Counted from the stretch's first letter, positions 24,224-33,431 are shown. The stretch is DNA of 64,000 bases from Runella rosea (GCF_003325355.1 NZ_CP030850.1:3410001-3474000); one strand, 5' to 3'. Numbers and translations are program-made. Notes: generated by a model not told the origin, from the letters alone.

Positions 24224-25309
24224 ATGTCTGAAACCAGCACAATTTCATCGCCTGCCACATTGGCGCAAGAGGCGATTCAATTACTCAAGCAACTGATTGC
24301 TACGCAGTCATTCAGCAAAGAAGAAGAAGGAACTGCGGCGCTGATCGAGGCTTTTTTGACGCGTAAAGGCATTCCTTTTCAACGTAAGAAAAACAATATC
24401 TGGGCGTTTAATCGCTTTTTTGACCCCAAAAAGCCCACCGTATTGCTAAACTCCCACCACGATACCGTCAAGCCCAATCCTTCTTGGACCCTGAACCCCT
24501 ACGAGCCGCTCGTGCAGGATGGCAAGCTGTTTGGTTTGGGAAGCAATGACGCCGGCGGGCCGCTTACATCGCTCATCGTTACGTTTTGTCACTTTTATGA
24601 TAACCCGCATCTGACCCATAATGTTGCACTGGCCGCCACCGCCGAAGAAGAAATCTCGGGCCGCGAAGGACTGGAAATGATTGTGGATGACCTGCCTCCG
24701 ATTGCCTTTGCCATCGTGGGTGAACCCACCGAAATGCACCTAGCCGTAGCCGAAAAAGGGCTGTTGGTTTTAGATTGCATTGCGCACGGAAAATCAGGCC
24801 ACGCCGCCCGCGAAGAAGGCGAAAATGCCATCTACAAAGCCATTCAGGATATTCAGTGGATTACCAATTATAAATTCCCGAAAGTCTCCCCTACGCTCGG
24901 CCCGATTAAAATGTCGGTGACCATCATCAACGCAGGCAGTCAACACAATGTAGTGCCCGATACGTGCAAGTTCACCATCGATGTCCGCGTAACGGAACAA
25001 TACACGCTAGAAGAAATCATTGAGACTATTCGCCAAAATATCCAATCGGAAATCTATCCGCGTTCGATTCGGCTGCGCCCGTCGAGCATTCCCGTTCAGC
25101 ATCCGATTGTGCAGGCTGGTCTCAAATTGGGCCGTACCGCTTACGGCTCACCCACCACCTCCGATCAAGCGCTGTTGGATTGTCCCTCATTAAAAATGGG
25201 CCCCGGCCACTCCGAGCGCTCACATACTGCCAACGAATTCATTTATCTGCACGAAATTGAGCAAGGTGTGACGCAGTATATTAAGATGCTGGAGGAAGTG
25301 ATTTTGTAA
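24224..25309 (+). CDS. M20-family metallopeptidase (acetylornithine deacetylase-like)
   Basis: A 361-residue di-zinc hydrolase of the ArgE/DapE/CPG2 family. Metal ligands and catalytic residues are visible: LNSHHDTVKP (His and catalytic Asp), the bridging Asp in GLGSNDAGGPL, the Glu pair in ATAEEEISG, Glu in VGEPTEM, and the final His in GPGHSERSHTANEF. The dimerisation domain lies between, from about residue 170 to 280. In Bacteroidota such genes often encode the N-acyl-ornithine or N-acyl-citrulline deacetylase of arginine synthesis, but no arg genes are adjacent, so the substrate is open. Confidence 0.87.
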   Translation: MSETSTISSPATLAQEAIQLLKQLIATQSFSKEEEGTAALIEAFLTRKGIPFQRKKNNIWAFNRFFDPKKPTVLLNSHHDTVKPNPSWTLNPYEPLVQDGKLFGLGSNDAGGPLTSLIVTFCHFYDNPHLTHNVALAATAEEEISGREGLEMIVDDLPPIAFAIVGEPTEMHLAVAEKGLLVLDCIAHGKSGHAAREEGENAIYKAIQDIQWITNYKFPKVSPTLGPIKMSVTIINAGSQHNVVPDTCKFTIDVRVTEQYTLEEIIETIRQNIQSEIYPRSIRLRPSSIPVQHPIVQAGLKLGRTAYGSPTTSDQALLDCPSLKMGPGHSERSHTANEFIYLHEIEQGVTQYIKMLEEVIL

Positions 25310-25423
25310 GAAATTGAAACATATTTGTCAAACTGGTCAGACGCTTCGCGTCAGGTATTGTAACTGAATTGCTTTTCAACAAAACATGACCATATCTTGA
25401 CTATAAATGAACATTAATTAACC

Positions 25424-26239
25424 ATGACAACCCGCAGTTTATCCGACCTTCCCGAAAGCCGCATCCAACAACTTCTCGCTTTCGACCGATTGCTCAACGT
25501 CATGGACGATTTGCGGGAAAAATGTCCGTGGGACAAAAAGCAAACAATACATAGTTTGCGGCATTTGACCATTGAGGAGACCTACGAGCTATCGGATGCC
25601 ATCATGGAAAATGATTTGCCCGAAATCAAAAAAGAACTGGGCGACATTTTGCTACATATTGTTTTTTACGCCAAAATCGCTTCCGAAACTAAAGACTTTG
25701 ACATAAAAGACGTACTTCACGGGATTTGCGAAAAACTCATCGTGCGACACCCCCATATTTATGGCAACACAATAGCCGAAACCGAAGAGCAGGTAAAGCA
25801 AAACTGGGAACAAATCAAACTCAAAGAAGGCAATAAATCGGTATTGGGCGGCGTGCCCGCCTCACTGCCTGCGCTTGTCAAAGCCATGCGTATTCAGGAA
25901 AAAGCCCGTGGTGCGGGTTTTGACTGGGAAGAGAAACAGCAGGTGTGGGAGAAAGTAGAGGAAGAAATGCAGGAATTCAAAGAGCATTTCAACGCCGACG
26001 ATAATTCCATCATTGACAAAGAAAAAGCCGAAGGTGAGTTTGGCGATTTGTTGTTTTCGTTGGTCAATTACGCCCGTTTTATTGATATAAATCCTGAAAC
26101 GGCCTTAGAACGTACCAATAAAAAATTCATCAAACGTTTCACCTACCTCGAAACCCAATCCCGTGCCGACGGCAAACAACTACACGAAATGACGCTGGCC
26201 GAAATGGATGAATATTGGAACAAAGCCAAAACCCTATAA
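25424..26239 (+). CDS. mazG: Nucleoside triphosphate pyrophosphohydrolase MazG
   Basis: A 271-residue cytoplasmic house-cleaning enzyme that hydrolyses (d)NTPs to NMPs and pyrophosphate. Two MazG domains are present: the first with LREKCPWDKKQTIHSLRHL and the metal site EETYELSDAI, the second with VEEEMQEFKEHF and EGEFGDLLFSLVNYAR. Length matches E. coli MazG (263). The catalytic acidic residues are intact in both halves. Confidence 0.95.
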   Translation: MTTRSLSDLPESRIQQLLAFDRLLNVMDDLREKCPWDKKQTIHSLRHLTIEETYELSDAIMENDLPEIKKELGDILLHIVFYAKIASETKDFDIKDVLHGICEKLIVRHPHIYGNTIAETEEQVKQNWEQIKLKEGNKSVLGGVPASLPALVKAMRIQEKARGAGFDWEEKQQVWEKVEEEMQEFKEHFNADDNSIIDKEKAEGEFGDLLFSLVNYARFIDINPETALERTNKKFIKRFTYLETQSRADGKQLHEMTLAEMDEYWNKAKTL

Positions 26240-26287
26240 CCTTCTATCAACGGATTGAGTCTCAACTCCGTTACTTTTCCTCAAATG

Positions 26288-26335
26288 AACGTCTATTGAA
26301 TAATCGGGTCGCTGATTACTCAATAGACGTTTATC
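26288..26335 (+). terminator. Intrinsic terminator after mazG
   Basis: Arms 26288-26307 and 26312-26331 form a long, nearly perfect stem (core AACGTCTATTGA / TCAATAGACGTT) followed by TTATCTTT. A weaker bulged inverted repeat precedes it at 26249-26272. Confidence 0.65.
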
Positions 26336-26352
26336 TTTAACGGGGTAAAACA

Positions 26353-27438
26353 ATGCACTTCAAGCTGTTTATTTTGGTGCTTTATCTGTTTGTGCTCACG
26401 GCACAGGCCCAAACCCCTTTTACCGCTTCTTGGGATTTTGAAGAAAATACCAGCGGCTCGGTTAACAGTCCCAATGTGAGTATTTCGTCAATTGGTTTGA
26501 GTGGAAGCGTGAATCACGCAGGCTATCCAGTAGGGGTATCTGGTAAATCCTACAGCGTTCGCCTCTGGTCAATAAGCGGCCTGAATACCAACAAATATTT
26601 GGAGTTTTCAATTACTCCCCAAAACTACCGATGCGCCATCACATCGGTTTCTTTCGCCTGTAATCGCTCGCCGCAAGGGCCCACGCAAATTGCATTGCGC
26701 TCAAATCAGGATGGATTCAGCGGCAATCTGGGTTCTGGTTCGGTAGGCGAAAACTTCGGTACGCAGAATTACTCCGTTTCCTTCAGTGGTCTGGAAAATA
26801 CCGTTACATTTCGTATTTATGCCTATAGCGCCACGGACGATTTGGGCACGCTTCGTATTGACAATCTGCGCGTTAACGGAACCGTCACCGTTGTACCTTT
26901 GCCAGTAGAGCTTACTTATTTTCGCGGACAGGTCGTTAATAATCAAGTGGAATTAAATTGGGAAACGTCTTGGGAACAAAACGCCAGTCACTTTGACGTT
27001 CAGCGGAGCCGCGATTTAAGCGAATTCGTCACCTTTCAATCATTGGCCGCCGCGGGCGATGTCAGTGAGCGAACGCTCTATACCGCTACCGATGCCGCGC
27101 CTGTTCCGGGCGTGATGTACTATCGACTACGCCAAGTCGACCGCGATGGCCAATTTGTATATTCTAAGGTCATTCCCGTTCATTTTGACGTAAATGCACC
27201 CCAACTTTGGGTGTTTGGCAATCCGACTTCAGGCCGCAATATTCAGGTAAGGCTTCGTCATTTTCTGCCTTCTGAAATTAAATTATTCTCGTTGAATGGG
27301 CAGGCTATTCCTCTTCTGTGGCAGTCTTTGGGGGCTGATGATTACATTTTTCAAACAATTGCCCCCGACGGTTGGTATTGGTTAGTGGGTGAGCATCAAG
27401 GGAAACGCATCAGTCAAAAAATTTGGCTGGCTGACTAG
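26353..27438 (+). CDS. Secreted protein with a C-terminal sorting-like region
   Basis: A 361-residue exported protein with a signal peptide (1-19, ending AQAQ). Residues ~25-180 form a Ser/Asn-rich beta-sandwich (SWDFEENTSGS ... IDNLRVNGTV), like a carbohydrate- or lamin-tail-type domain. Residues ~185-280 contain the Bacteroidota segment LPVELTYFRGQ then VELNWETSWEQNASHFDVQRS, commonly found just before type IX sorting domains. The last ~80 residues (NPTSGRNIQV ... FSLNGQAI) resemble a degenerate sorting domain. It is probably displayed on the surface or secreted; the ligand is unknown. Confidence 0.72.
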   Translation: MHFKLFILVLYLFVLTAQAQTPFTASWDFEENTSGSVNSPNVSISSIGLSGSVNHAGYPVGVSGKSYSVRLWSISGLNTNKYLEFSITPQNYRCAITSVSFACNRSPQGPTQIALRSNQDGFSGNLGSGSVGENFGTQNYSVSFSGLENTVTFRIYAYSATDDLGTLRIDNLRVNGTVTVVPLPVELTYFRGQVVNNQVELNWETSWEQNASHFDVQRSRDLSEFVTFQSLAAAGDVSERTLYTATDAAPVPGVMYYRLRQVDRDGQFVYSKVIPVHFDVNAPQLWVFGNPTSGRNIQVRLRHFLPSEIKLFSLNGQAIPLLWQSLGADDYIFQTIAPDGWYWLVGEHQGKRISQKIWLAD

Positions 27439-27474
27439 CAACTCACTCGCTTCATTTATCCACTCGCAACAACT

Positions 27475-28068
27475 ATGAAAAAGACTCTCATCGGATTTCT
27501 GATGCTTTTTACTGGCATTCCATTCCTTTATGCGCAATCTGCACCCACCCTCCCACAACTCACCGAGCGCCAAGCGCGGCTCCAACGCACTGGAACTTGG
27601 ACATTGGCAGGATGGTCATTGGCCAATCTGGCAGTAAGTGGCGTTGCCATTGGAAAGGCCGAAGGTAGCGCCCGGTATTTTCACGAAATGAACCTGTATT
27701 GGAATGCCGTCAACGTCGGAATTGCGGGGGCAGGCTTGTTGAGCCTACGCAAAAAAAGCCCTTCTCCCACCCTTTCTTCGGCCGTAAAAGAGCATTATAC
27801 TTTACAAAAAACGTTGCTATTCAATTCGGGGCTAGACGTGGCCTACATCACAAGCGGATTTTGGTTATTGGACAAATCAAAAACTGAGACCACCATTACC
27901 CGCCAAAACCGCTTCCATGGATTCGGACAAGCGGTGGTGGTGCAAGGTGGTTTTTTGCTAATTTTTGACGTAACCAACTACCTCCTTCACCGCTCCGACA
28001 ACGCTCGTTTACATCAGCTTTTGGACCGAGTATCTCTCAACGGCAATGGAGTAACGCTGCAATTTTAA
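27475..28068 (+). CDS. Hypothetical exported or membrane protein, 197 residues
   Basis: A signal peptide (about 1-20, ending LYAQ) is followed by several hydrophobic glycine/alanine-rich segments (TLAGWSLANLAVSGVAIG; AVNVGIAGAGLLSL; AVVVQGGFLLIFDVTNYLL), suggesting three or four membrane helices. It lies 36 bp after the secreted sorting-domain gene and 46 bp before the DUF481 gene, all on the same strand. No firm family or function is recognised. Confidence 0.6.
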   Translation: MKKTLIGFLMLFTGIPFLYAQSAPTLPQLTERQARLQRTGTWTLAGWSLANLAVSGVAIGKAEGSARYFHEMNLYWNAVNVGIAGAGLLSLRKKSPSPTLSSAVKEHYTLQKTLLFNSGLDVAYITSGFWLLDKSKTETTITRQNRFHGFGQAVVVQGGFLLIFDVTNYLLHRSDNARLHQLLDRVSLNGNGVTLQF

Positions 28069-28114
28069 GCTATCTTTACGGCTAAAATGTTTGCTAAACT
28101 CTACCTTGACCACA

Positions 28115-28942
28115 ATGACACGTTTTTTCCTTGCACTACTATGCTTCCTAGTGGCCTTTTCCTCCCTTTGCATTGCTCAAAGTACCCCTGACACCTTACA
28201 GGTAAGTTCGACCGAAACCTCTTCCGAAGAAGACGAAGAAGACCCCGCTTATCCAGAAGTAGCAGAATCTGAACAGGACAGTACCAAGCAGTTTTTCATC
28301 CGTTTCAATGCCGACGGAACGGCTTCTACTGGAAACGTTGAGCGAATATTACTGCAACTTACGTCGGCGTTGGACTGGAAACCAAGCAATCAATTTAAAC
28401 TATCGAGCAGCCCATCCTTTATTTATGGTCAGCAAAATAAATTGTTGGCTGAGCGTGAATTTTTCGCGGATATCCGTGGCTCGTTTTGGCACCAAAAACA
28501 AGTTTATGGCCTTGCTTTTGTAGCTTGGGATAAAAGTAATTTAAGGCGAATCCTCAATCGATGGACGCAAGCCGCGGGGATTGGCATAAAGTTGGTTCAG
28601 CGAAAGAGGGCTTATTTTTCAGTTACCAACCTCATTTTACACGAAGTAACCGATTTTACTGAACGAGCCGACATTGATGTTTGGCGAAATTCAACCCGCT
28701 TACTGGGAGAATTTGCCCCCGATAAAGCGGGGAAATTTACCATCACAAGCATTGCATTTCTACAACCAGCTATCTCAGTCAAAAATAATTTCCGTTGGAA
28801 TGGTTCCTTAACTTTTGCCTATAAAATGAGCAATCACTTGAGCTTACGTACTAAATTTGAAAATGCGTACGAAAGTTACGTAGTGCTCGGACGTAAAACC
28901 AACGATTTTCGCTGGACCATCGGACTGTCTTTTGAAAATTAA
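28115..28942 (+). CDS. DUF481 outer-membrane-type beta-barrel protein
   Basis: A 275-residue exported protein. The ATG at 28115 gives a clean signal peptide (MTRFFLALLCFLVAFSSLCIAQ); an upstream in-frame TTG at 28091 is less likely. A short acidic linker (SSEEDEEDPAYPE) is followed by a DUF481-like barrel with alternating aromatic strands, beginning FFIRFNADGTASTGNVERILL. The near-consensus -7 box TATCTTTA (28070-28077) precedes it. DUF481 proteins are salt- or alkali-induced outer-membrane proteins of unclear function. Confidence 0.8.
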   Translation: MTRFFLALLCFLVAFSSLCIAQSTPDTLQVSSTETSSEEDEEDPAYPEVAESEQDSTKQFFIRFNADGTASTGNVERILLQLTSALDWKPSNQFKLSSSPSFIYGQQNKLLAEREFFADIRGSFWHQKQVYGLAFVAWDKSNLRRILNRWTQAAGIGIKLVQRKRAYFSVTNLILHEVTDFTERADIDVWRNSTRLLGEFAPDKAGKFTITSIAFLQPAISVKNNFRWNGSLTFAYKMSNHLSLRTKFENAYESYVVLGRKTNDFRWTIGLSFEN

Positions 28943-28954
28943 TATCTCATTGTT

Positions 28955-29386
28955 GTGAACCCAGAATTGCCACTCAACAATTCGTCTATTTTCGTCTACG
29001 GCACTTTAATGCAGGGCTTTTCCAACCCGTTTGCCAAGAAAATTCGTCAAAACGGCATTTGGCGCGGTCAAGCATCTTTTGCAGGTCTGTTGTATGATTT
29101 GGGTGACTATCCTGGGGCCATTTATCAGCCTCAAAGCCCCCATCGGGTACACGGTGAAGTGTGGGAGTTAAAGGATTTCCAAAAAACAATCATCGCATTG
29201 GACCGATACGAAGGAATCCAAGTTCGGAATCCCGAATACGTACGACAACCAATTCCCGTCACTTTTGAAAATGGCGCAGACGGCCTTTGTTGGACTTATC
29301 TTTTTTGTCAATCAGTCGAATCATTTATCTTTATTCCCCACGGTGACTACCGAAAATGGTTATCGGACGGCAAACAACATTTGTAA
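28955..29386 (+). CDS. Gamma-glutamylcyclotransferase-like (AIG2-like) protein
   Basis: A 143-residue protein of the GGCT fold. The signature FVYGTLMQGFSNP (substrate-binding YGTL loop) is near residue 13, and the catalytic acidic residue is expected in LDRYEGI; VHGEVWEL is also typical. The start is a GTG 12 bp after the DUF481 stop. Members release 5-oxoproline from gamma-glutamyl compounds or trim related amides; which one is not evident. Confidence 0.87.
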   Translation: MNPELPLNNSSIFVYGTLMQGFSNPFAKKIRQNGIWRGQASFAGLLYDLGDYPGAIYQPQSPHRVHGEVWELKDFQKTIIALDRYEGIQVRNPEYVRQPIPVTFENGADGLCWTYLFCQSVESFIFIPHGDYRKWLSDGKQHL

Positions 29387-29428
29387 TTAATGGGCGTTTA
29401 CATAACTATTGTCTTATTACCCTAACGT

Positions 29429-30136
29429 GTGAAGCATTTTATCCATTTCTTCCTTTTATTTTTTTTCCTACTTACAGGTCAGCTTTTTGCCCAAAAAGGC
29501 TACGTACTGGGCAAAGTACTGGATGTTGCGACCAAGCAGGGCGTCAATTTGGCAACTATCACCAACCTGAAAACCCGCGACATGACCCGCACCAATAAGT
29601 ACGGTGTGTTTTTTTTGGATGCCTCTGTCGGGGATTCTATCGAAATCGCGAGTCTAACCCATGAGCGCGGTGCTTTTCGCTGGAATGGCGATTCCGAAGA
29701 GATGACGTTTTTGTTGAAAAAACTGGACAAAGCCATCGAACTACCTGAAGTAAGGGTAGCCTCCAAACGCGAACAGGAACTGCAAAAAGAGATTGCCCGG
29801 GTCGTAGCTGAGCCAGAAGCCCGCAAAAACCTCTCCTTTGGCGAAGCCATCAAAATGGCGCAATCTCCCATCAGTTTACTGTACGAGTTGTTTAGTAAAT
29901 CGGCCAAAGAAGACCGAAAAGTGGCAATGCTTATGCAGGAAAAACGCCGCCGCGATTTGGCTAATTATCGCTTTGCCATGATTGCGGGTCAGGCCACCGA
30001 GCTGAGCGGTGATCGGCTGGAGCGGTTTCGTTATTACTGTAATTTTTCGGAAGAGTTTTTGCTCCTTTCGAGCGACTATGAGCTTACTTACGAAGTACTC
30101 CAACGCTGGTATTCATTCAAACGATTCAAAAAATAA
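29429..30136 (+). CDS. Secreted carboxypeptidase-regulatory-like domain protein
   Basis: A 235-residue exported protein starting with GTG. A signal peptide (about 1-21, ending LFAQ) precedes one CarboxypepD_reg-like beta-sandwich (GYVLGKVLDVATKQGVNLAT ... FLDASVGDSIEI; about 23-95), the domain found at the N-terminus of TonB-dependent receptors. The remainder is helical and charged, ending at RWYSFKRFKK. There is no receptor barrel, so it probably acts in the periplasm or at the outer membrane as a small accessory protein. Confidence 0.78.
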   Translation: MKHFIHFFLLFFFLLTGQLFAQKGYVLGKVLDVATKQGVNLATITNLKTRDMTRTNKYGVFFLDASVGDSIEIASLTHERGAFRWNGDSEEMTFLLKKLDKAIELPEVRVASKREQELQKEIARVVAEPEARKNLSFGEAIKMAQSPISLLYELFSKSAKEDRKVAMLMQEKRRRDLANYRFAMIAGQATELSGDRLERFRYYCNFSEEFLLLSSDYELTYEVLQRWYSFKRFKK

Positions 30137-30224
30137 GCCAAAAAACTTGCAGTTTTAACGCCTTTTTTCGATTATTCACCTCTTTTAGTAAAATCCCTTA
30201 TTTTCACCTAAAAACCATAAAATC

Positions 30225-30560
30225 ATGAGTGCATTCTCAGATGTTGTTGAAAAGTCGCTGGAACAATTAAGCAGTGTTGGAGTAGCAGCCGACGAGGCTC
30301 TTGTGACAGCAGTAGCCAAAGGCTTAGGCCCCTCCATTTACAATCAGGATTCTTCTTTAGTGGCTTCATCAGATCAGGAAGAACTAGACCGCGTAAAAAC
30401 CAACTTTTTGATTGGTAAATTGGGATTGGCCGACGGCCCAGAATTGGACGCCGCCATTGCCGAAACGGTCGCAACGCTCAAAGGCATAAACCGTAAATTA
30501 CGCGTGGTATTTTATTACCTGCTTGTCAAAAAATTTGGAAAAGAAGCTATCTACTCATAA
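30225..30560 (+). CDS. DUF2853 family protein
   Basis: A 111-residue soluble helical protein. The DUF2853 pattern is seen in AVAKGLGPSIYNQDSSLVAS (G-P-S-I-Y-N-x-D), ELDRVKTNFLIGKLGL and the basic end KLRVVFYYLLVKKFGKE. Function unknown. It has its own downstream terminator. Confidence 0.9.
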   Translation: MSAFSDVVEKSLEQLSSVGVAADEALVTAVAKGLGPSIYNQDSSLVASSDQEELDRVKTNFLIGKLGLADGPELDAAIAETVATLKGINRKLRVVFYYLLVKKFGKEAIYS

Positions 30561-30581
30561 GCCATACCAAACTCTTTTTCA

Positions 30582-30618
30582 CAACAAAGCCGTCTCTTGG
30601 GACGGCTTTGTTGTTTTT
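30582..30618 (+). terminator. Intrinsic terminator after the DUF2853 gene
   Basis: A perfect 13-bp stem (30582-30594 with 30601-30613; core AAAGCCGTC / GACGGCTTT), 6-nt loop and TTTTT. It also separates this gene from convergent bshC. Confidence 0.85.
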
Positions 30619-30639
30619 ATAGCAACGATAAAAACGCTT

Positions 30640-32268
30640 TTATGCTGGGTTGATTCGCCCCGTGGCATTGTCGGAAGAAAACACTTCTTCCTCCCCGTCT
30701 TCGTCGGTCAAGACATTAAAGCTAAAATCTAGCGGGTCGAATGTACCCAGTAGTTTCTCCAAAAATGTATTATCGTTTAAGTAAAAATTTAGAAAATTAT
30801 CGCTCCGCTCCTGCAAACTTCCGTTCGGGAAAAGCTTTGATTTTAGACCCAATAACTGATTGACTTCCGTTTCATAATTGCGCTCTTCTGCTTTCTTTAG
30901 GCGTTTTTCTACGTTTTCCAAGGTATTAAGCACCTTGGTTTTCTCGGCATTTACCGCGCCTTCCAAGGTTTTATCAATTGAAATAGCCTTACGCAGAATA
31001 GCCACAAAAACCTCCTCAATAGCACGTTTTTCCTCGTTGAGCTCCAACGACAACGAAGATGTTTTTTCAACAAACGTCTTTCGTAGTTTTACATCATCCC
31101 AGAATAATTCCTCAACGGTTACGCCCAATTTTTCGGCCCGTTTTTGACTAGCGGAATTGATGTATAATGCAAAATTTCTAGGCAACAACATCGGAAAAGG
31201 AACTTGAAAATGATCAAAAATCCCCTTCAATTGCAACCAATACGGCACCTCTGAAGGTCCGCCGATGTAGGCAAGATTGGGTAAGATAATCTCCTGATAC
31301 AACGGTCGCAGCACCACATTTGGGCTAAAACGCTCGGGATGTTGATGCGCAATGGCGATAATTTCTTCCTGCGAAAACGTCAAATCGCTATTGAGCACCC
31401 GATAGATCTCTCCTTCTTTGACGATACGCTCGCGTAAGCCATCTATCAAATAAAAAAAGTTGATTTCGCGGGGCGTAATCTGCGTATGGTAGCCTTCTGC
31501 TTCGAGTTTTTGCGTGGTAGCATTGCTGATTTTGTGCGCTTCCTGTTGCAGAAGTTCAGATTCAACGACGGGTAAAAACAAACGTTTTAGTTCGGCATCG
31601 TCGCCATCAATGCAGACCAAACCCTCAGCCCCAAAAAGCTCATTCATGTAGCACCGCACGGCATCGGCCAGGGTATCGCATTGCAAATAAGCTTTTTCAA
31701 ACACGGGAACCCGCTCAGGCAGAATTTTGAGTGCTTCGCCCAGTTCGCGGGGCGTCATACGCCCTACCGCACCGCGCTGTTGGGTTTGCCAGGTATATTT
31801 TTTACCAAAAAGATTAAAGTAACTGATTTCCTCAAAATCATGGTCTTCCGTAGCCATCCAGTAGACAGGCACAAACTTGGAGTCGGGATAAGCAGCCTGT
31901 AATTTTCGCGCCAAATTGACGGCGGTGACAATTTTATAAATGACGTACAATGGCCCCGTAAATATATTTAGCTGGTGACCCGTGGTAACCACAAACGTAT
32001 TTGGATCATTGAGAATAGTTAAATCTGGTTTGACCGATATATTTTTATACTGCCGTTCAAGTGCTTTTACGAGCACAGCCCGGTGCTCAGGTGGAAACTG
32101 ACTTTTGTCTTTTATCTGTTTTTCAAAATTGCTTAATGTCGGAAAATGTCCGTAAAAAGGCTGTAGATGAGCTTTTTGGGAGATATAGTCTAAGAAAAGC
32201 GGTGGGAACGCGCCCGTAGTTTCAAGTGGTAAGGGTTGACAATGCATGTTTGAGGGAAAATTTGACAT
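30640..32268 (-). CDS. bshC: Bacillithiol biosynthesis cysteine-adding enzyme BshC
   Basis: A 542-residue cytoplasmic enzyme that adds cysteine to glucosaminyl-malate in the last step of bacillithiol synthesis. Length matches Bacillus BshC (about 540). Family stretches include VVTTGHQLNIFTGPLYVIYKI, FVPVYWMATEDHDFEEISYFN and PNLAYIGGPSEVPYWLQLK, followed by a C-terminal coiled coil (AEKTKVLNTLENVEKRLKKAEE, about residue 440-470). YpdA, the reductase for the disulfide form, is encoded at 5610-6614; bshA and bshB are not in the window. Confidence 0.95.
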   Translation of the reverse strand: MSNFPSNMHCQPLPLETTGAFPPLFLDYISQKAHLQPFYGHFPTLSNFEKQIKDKSQFPPEHRAVLVKALERQYKNISVKPDLTILNDPNTFVVTTGHQLNIFTGPLYVIYKIVTAVNLARKLQAAYPDSKFVPVYWMATEDHDFEEISYFNLFGKKYTWQTQQRGAVGRMTPRELGEALKILPERVPVFEKAYLQCDTLADAVRCYMNELFGAEGLVCIDGDDAELKRLFLPVVESELLQQEAHKISNATTQKLEAEGYHTQITPREINFFYLIDGLRERIVKEGEIYRVLNSDLTFSQEEIIAIAHQHPERFSPNVVLRPLYQEIILPNLAYIGGPSEVPYWLQLKGIFDHFQVPFPMLLPRNFALYINSASQKRAEKLGVTVEELFWDDVKLRKTFVEKTSSLSLELNEEKRAIEEVFVAILRKAISIDKTLEGAVNAEKTKVLNTLENVEKRLKKAEERNYETEVNQLLGLKSKLFPNGSLQERSDNFLNFYLNDNTFLEKLLGTFDPLDFSFNVLTDEDGEEEVFSSDNATGRINPA

Positions 32269-32373
32269 TAGACAGACACCGGATCAGTTCGCCAAAACGG
32301 TTAGACATTGAGAATCAACATTCCGCTTCCAAGTCTAAACACGTAAACGAAACACCTCTCCGTAAAGTTTCCC

Positions 32374-32381
32374 TATCTTTG
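32374..32381 (+). promoter_or_regulatory. Bacteroidota -7 element upstream of a GT2 gene
   Basis: TATCTTTG fits TAnnTTTG, 36 nt before the TTG start of the next gene and 105 bp upstream of bshC, which is transcribed divergently. Confidence 0.5.
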
Positions 32382-32416
32382 CAACTACTGCTCTTAAATG
32401 CTAAACCCCAATTCTT

Positions 32417-33100
32417 TTGAACATTATCGTCATCATCCCTGCCTACAACGAAGAAGATGCCATTGGAAAAGTCATTGCCGAAATTCCGAAAGAATGGGTG
32501 TGGGAAATCGTCGTGGTCGACAATCGCTCCACCGACCAAACGGCAGCCCGCGCCGCCGAAGCAGGAGCTACCGTAGTGCATGAGCCTTTGCCAGCGTACG
32601 GCAGAGCGTGTTTGCGCGGCATGGCGTACGTGCAATCGCTCAAACTCCCACCCGACATCATTGTTTTTGTAGACGGCGACCATTCTGATTATCCCGAACA
32701 GCTTCCTGATTTGGTAAAACCCATTCTGGAAGAAAACTACGACATGGTGATTGGCTCACGGGCCTTAGGCAAGCGCGAAAGCGGTTCCATGACGCCCCAA
32801 CAGGTATTCGGCAATTGGCTCGCTACGTTTTTGATGCGCTTGCTTTATGGCGTCAGCTATACGGATTTAGGGCCGTTTCGAGCCATCAAATGGGATAAAC
32901 TTTTGGCATTGGATATGCAAGACACCACCTACGGCTGGACCGTTGAGATGCAGCTTAAAGCCGCCAAGCACCGCATGAAAACCACCGAAGTACCCGTAAA
33001 ATACCGAAAGCGCATTGGTTTTTCGAAGATTTCGGGCACTCTGAAAGGCGTTATTTTGGCTGGTTACAAGATTATTACCACAATTTTCAAGTATTGGTAA
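32417..33100 (+). CDS. Glycosyltransferase family 2, DPM1-like
   Basis: A 227-residue GT-A enzyme resembling polyprenyl-phosphate mannosyl/glucosyltransferases. Motifs are VIIPAYNEEDAIGKVI at the start, DNRSTDQTAARA, the metal-binding FVDGDHSDYPEQL (DxD), and the acceptor region YTDLGPFRAIKWDKLL with YGWTVEMQLKA. It lacks the C-terminal membrane helices of some relatives. The start is a TTG at 32417; an upstream ATG (32399) is in another frame. The probable product is a lipid-linked sugar used for envelope glycans. Confidence 0.87.
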   Translation: MNIIVIIPAYNEEDAIGKVIAEIPKEWVWEIVVVDNRSTDQTAARAAEAGATVVHEPLPAYGRACLRGMAYVQSLKLPPDIIVFVDGDHSDYPEQLPDLVKPILEENYDMVIGSRALGKRESGSMTPQQVFGNWLATFLMRLLYGVSYTDLGPFRAIKWDKLLALDMQDTTYGWTVEMQLKAAKHRMKTTEVPVKYRKRIGFSKISGTLKGVILAGYKIITTIFKYW

Positions 33101-33129
33101 AACCCACAGGTTTCTACCGATTTATCCCG

Positions 33130-33137
33130 TAATTTTG
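33130..33137 (+). promoter_or_regulatory. Bacteroidota -7 element upstream of a small membrane-protein gene
   Basis: TAATTTTG lies 17 nt before the ATG at 33154 and fits TAnnTTTG; the transcript would begin only a few bases before the start codon. Confidence 0.4.
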
Positions 33138-33153
33138 CGAAAAATTTCAAAAG

Positions 33154-33411
33154 ATGTCCCAACGCATTATCATAGACGTTCTTGGCTGGATTGGTTCAGT
33201 ATTGGTCGTAGCGGCCTATGCGCTCAACATCAGCGGCCGTTTGCATCCCAACTCCCATTTTTATTTATGGGCCAATTTGGCAGGCAGCGTTTGTCTGATT
33301 GTCAATACCCTGTTTCACGATGCCATTCCTTCCGCCGTAGTCAACATTGTGTGGGTCGGAATTGCGATTTGGGGAATGGTGAGAAAAGGGAAAGAAAGTA
33401 ATATTTCTTAA
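33154..33411 (+). CDS. Small membrane protein (CBU_0592-like)
   Basis: An 85-residue protein with three hydrophobic helices: about 8-27 (VLGWIGSVLVVAAYALNI), 35-53 (HFYLWANLAGSVCLIVNTL) and 59-76 (SAVVNIVWVGIAIWGMV). The G-x-x-L-x-x-x-A-Y pattern in helix 1 and the small size match the CBU_0592 family of unknown function. A signal peptide is not evident. Confidence 0.75.
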   Translation: MSQRIIIDVLGWIGSVLVVAAYALNISGRLHPNSHFYLWANLAGSVCLIVNTLFHDAIPSAVVNIVWVGIAIWGMVRKGKESNIS

Positions 33412-33431
33412 ATTTTGAAAGTTATCAATCA

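Noticed and set aside
33135-33401. Frame-shifted open frame overlapping the small membrane protein
   Set aside because: Its sequence is basic and irregular and overlaps a frame with three clear membrane helices.
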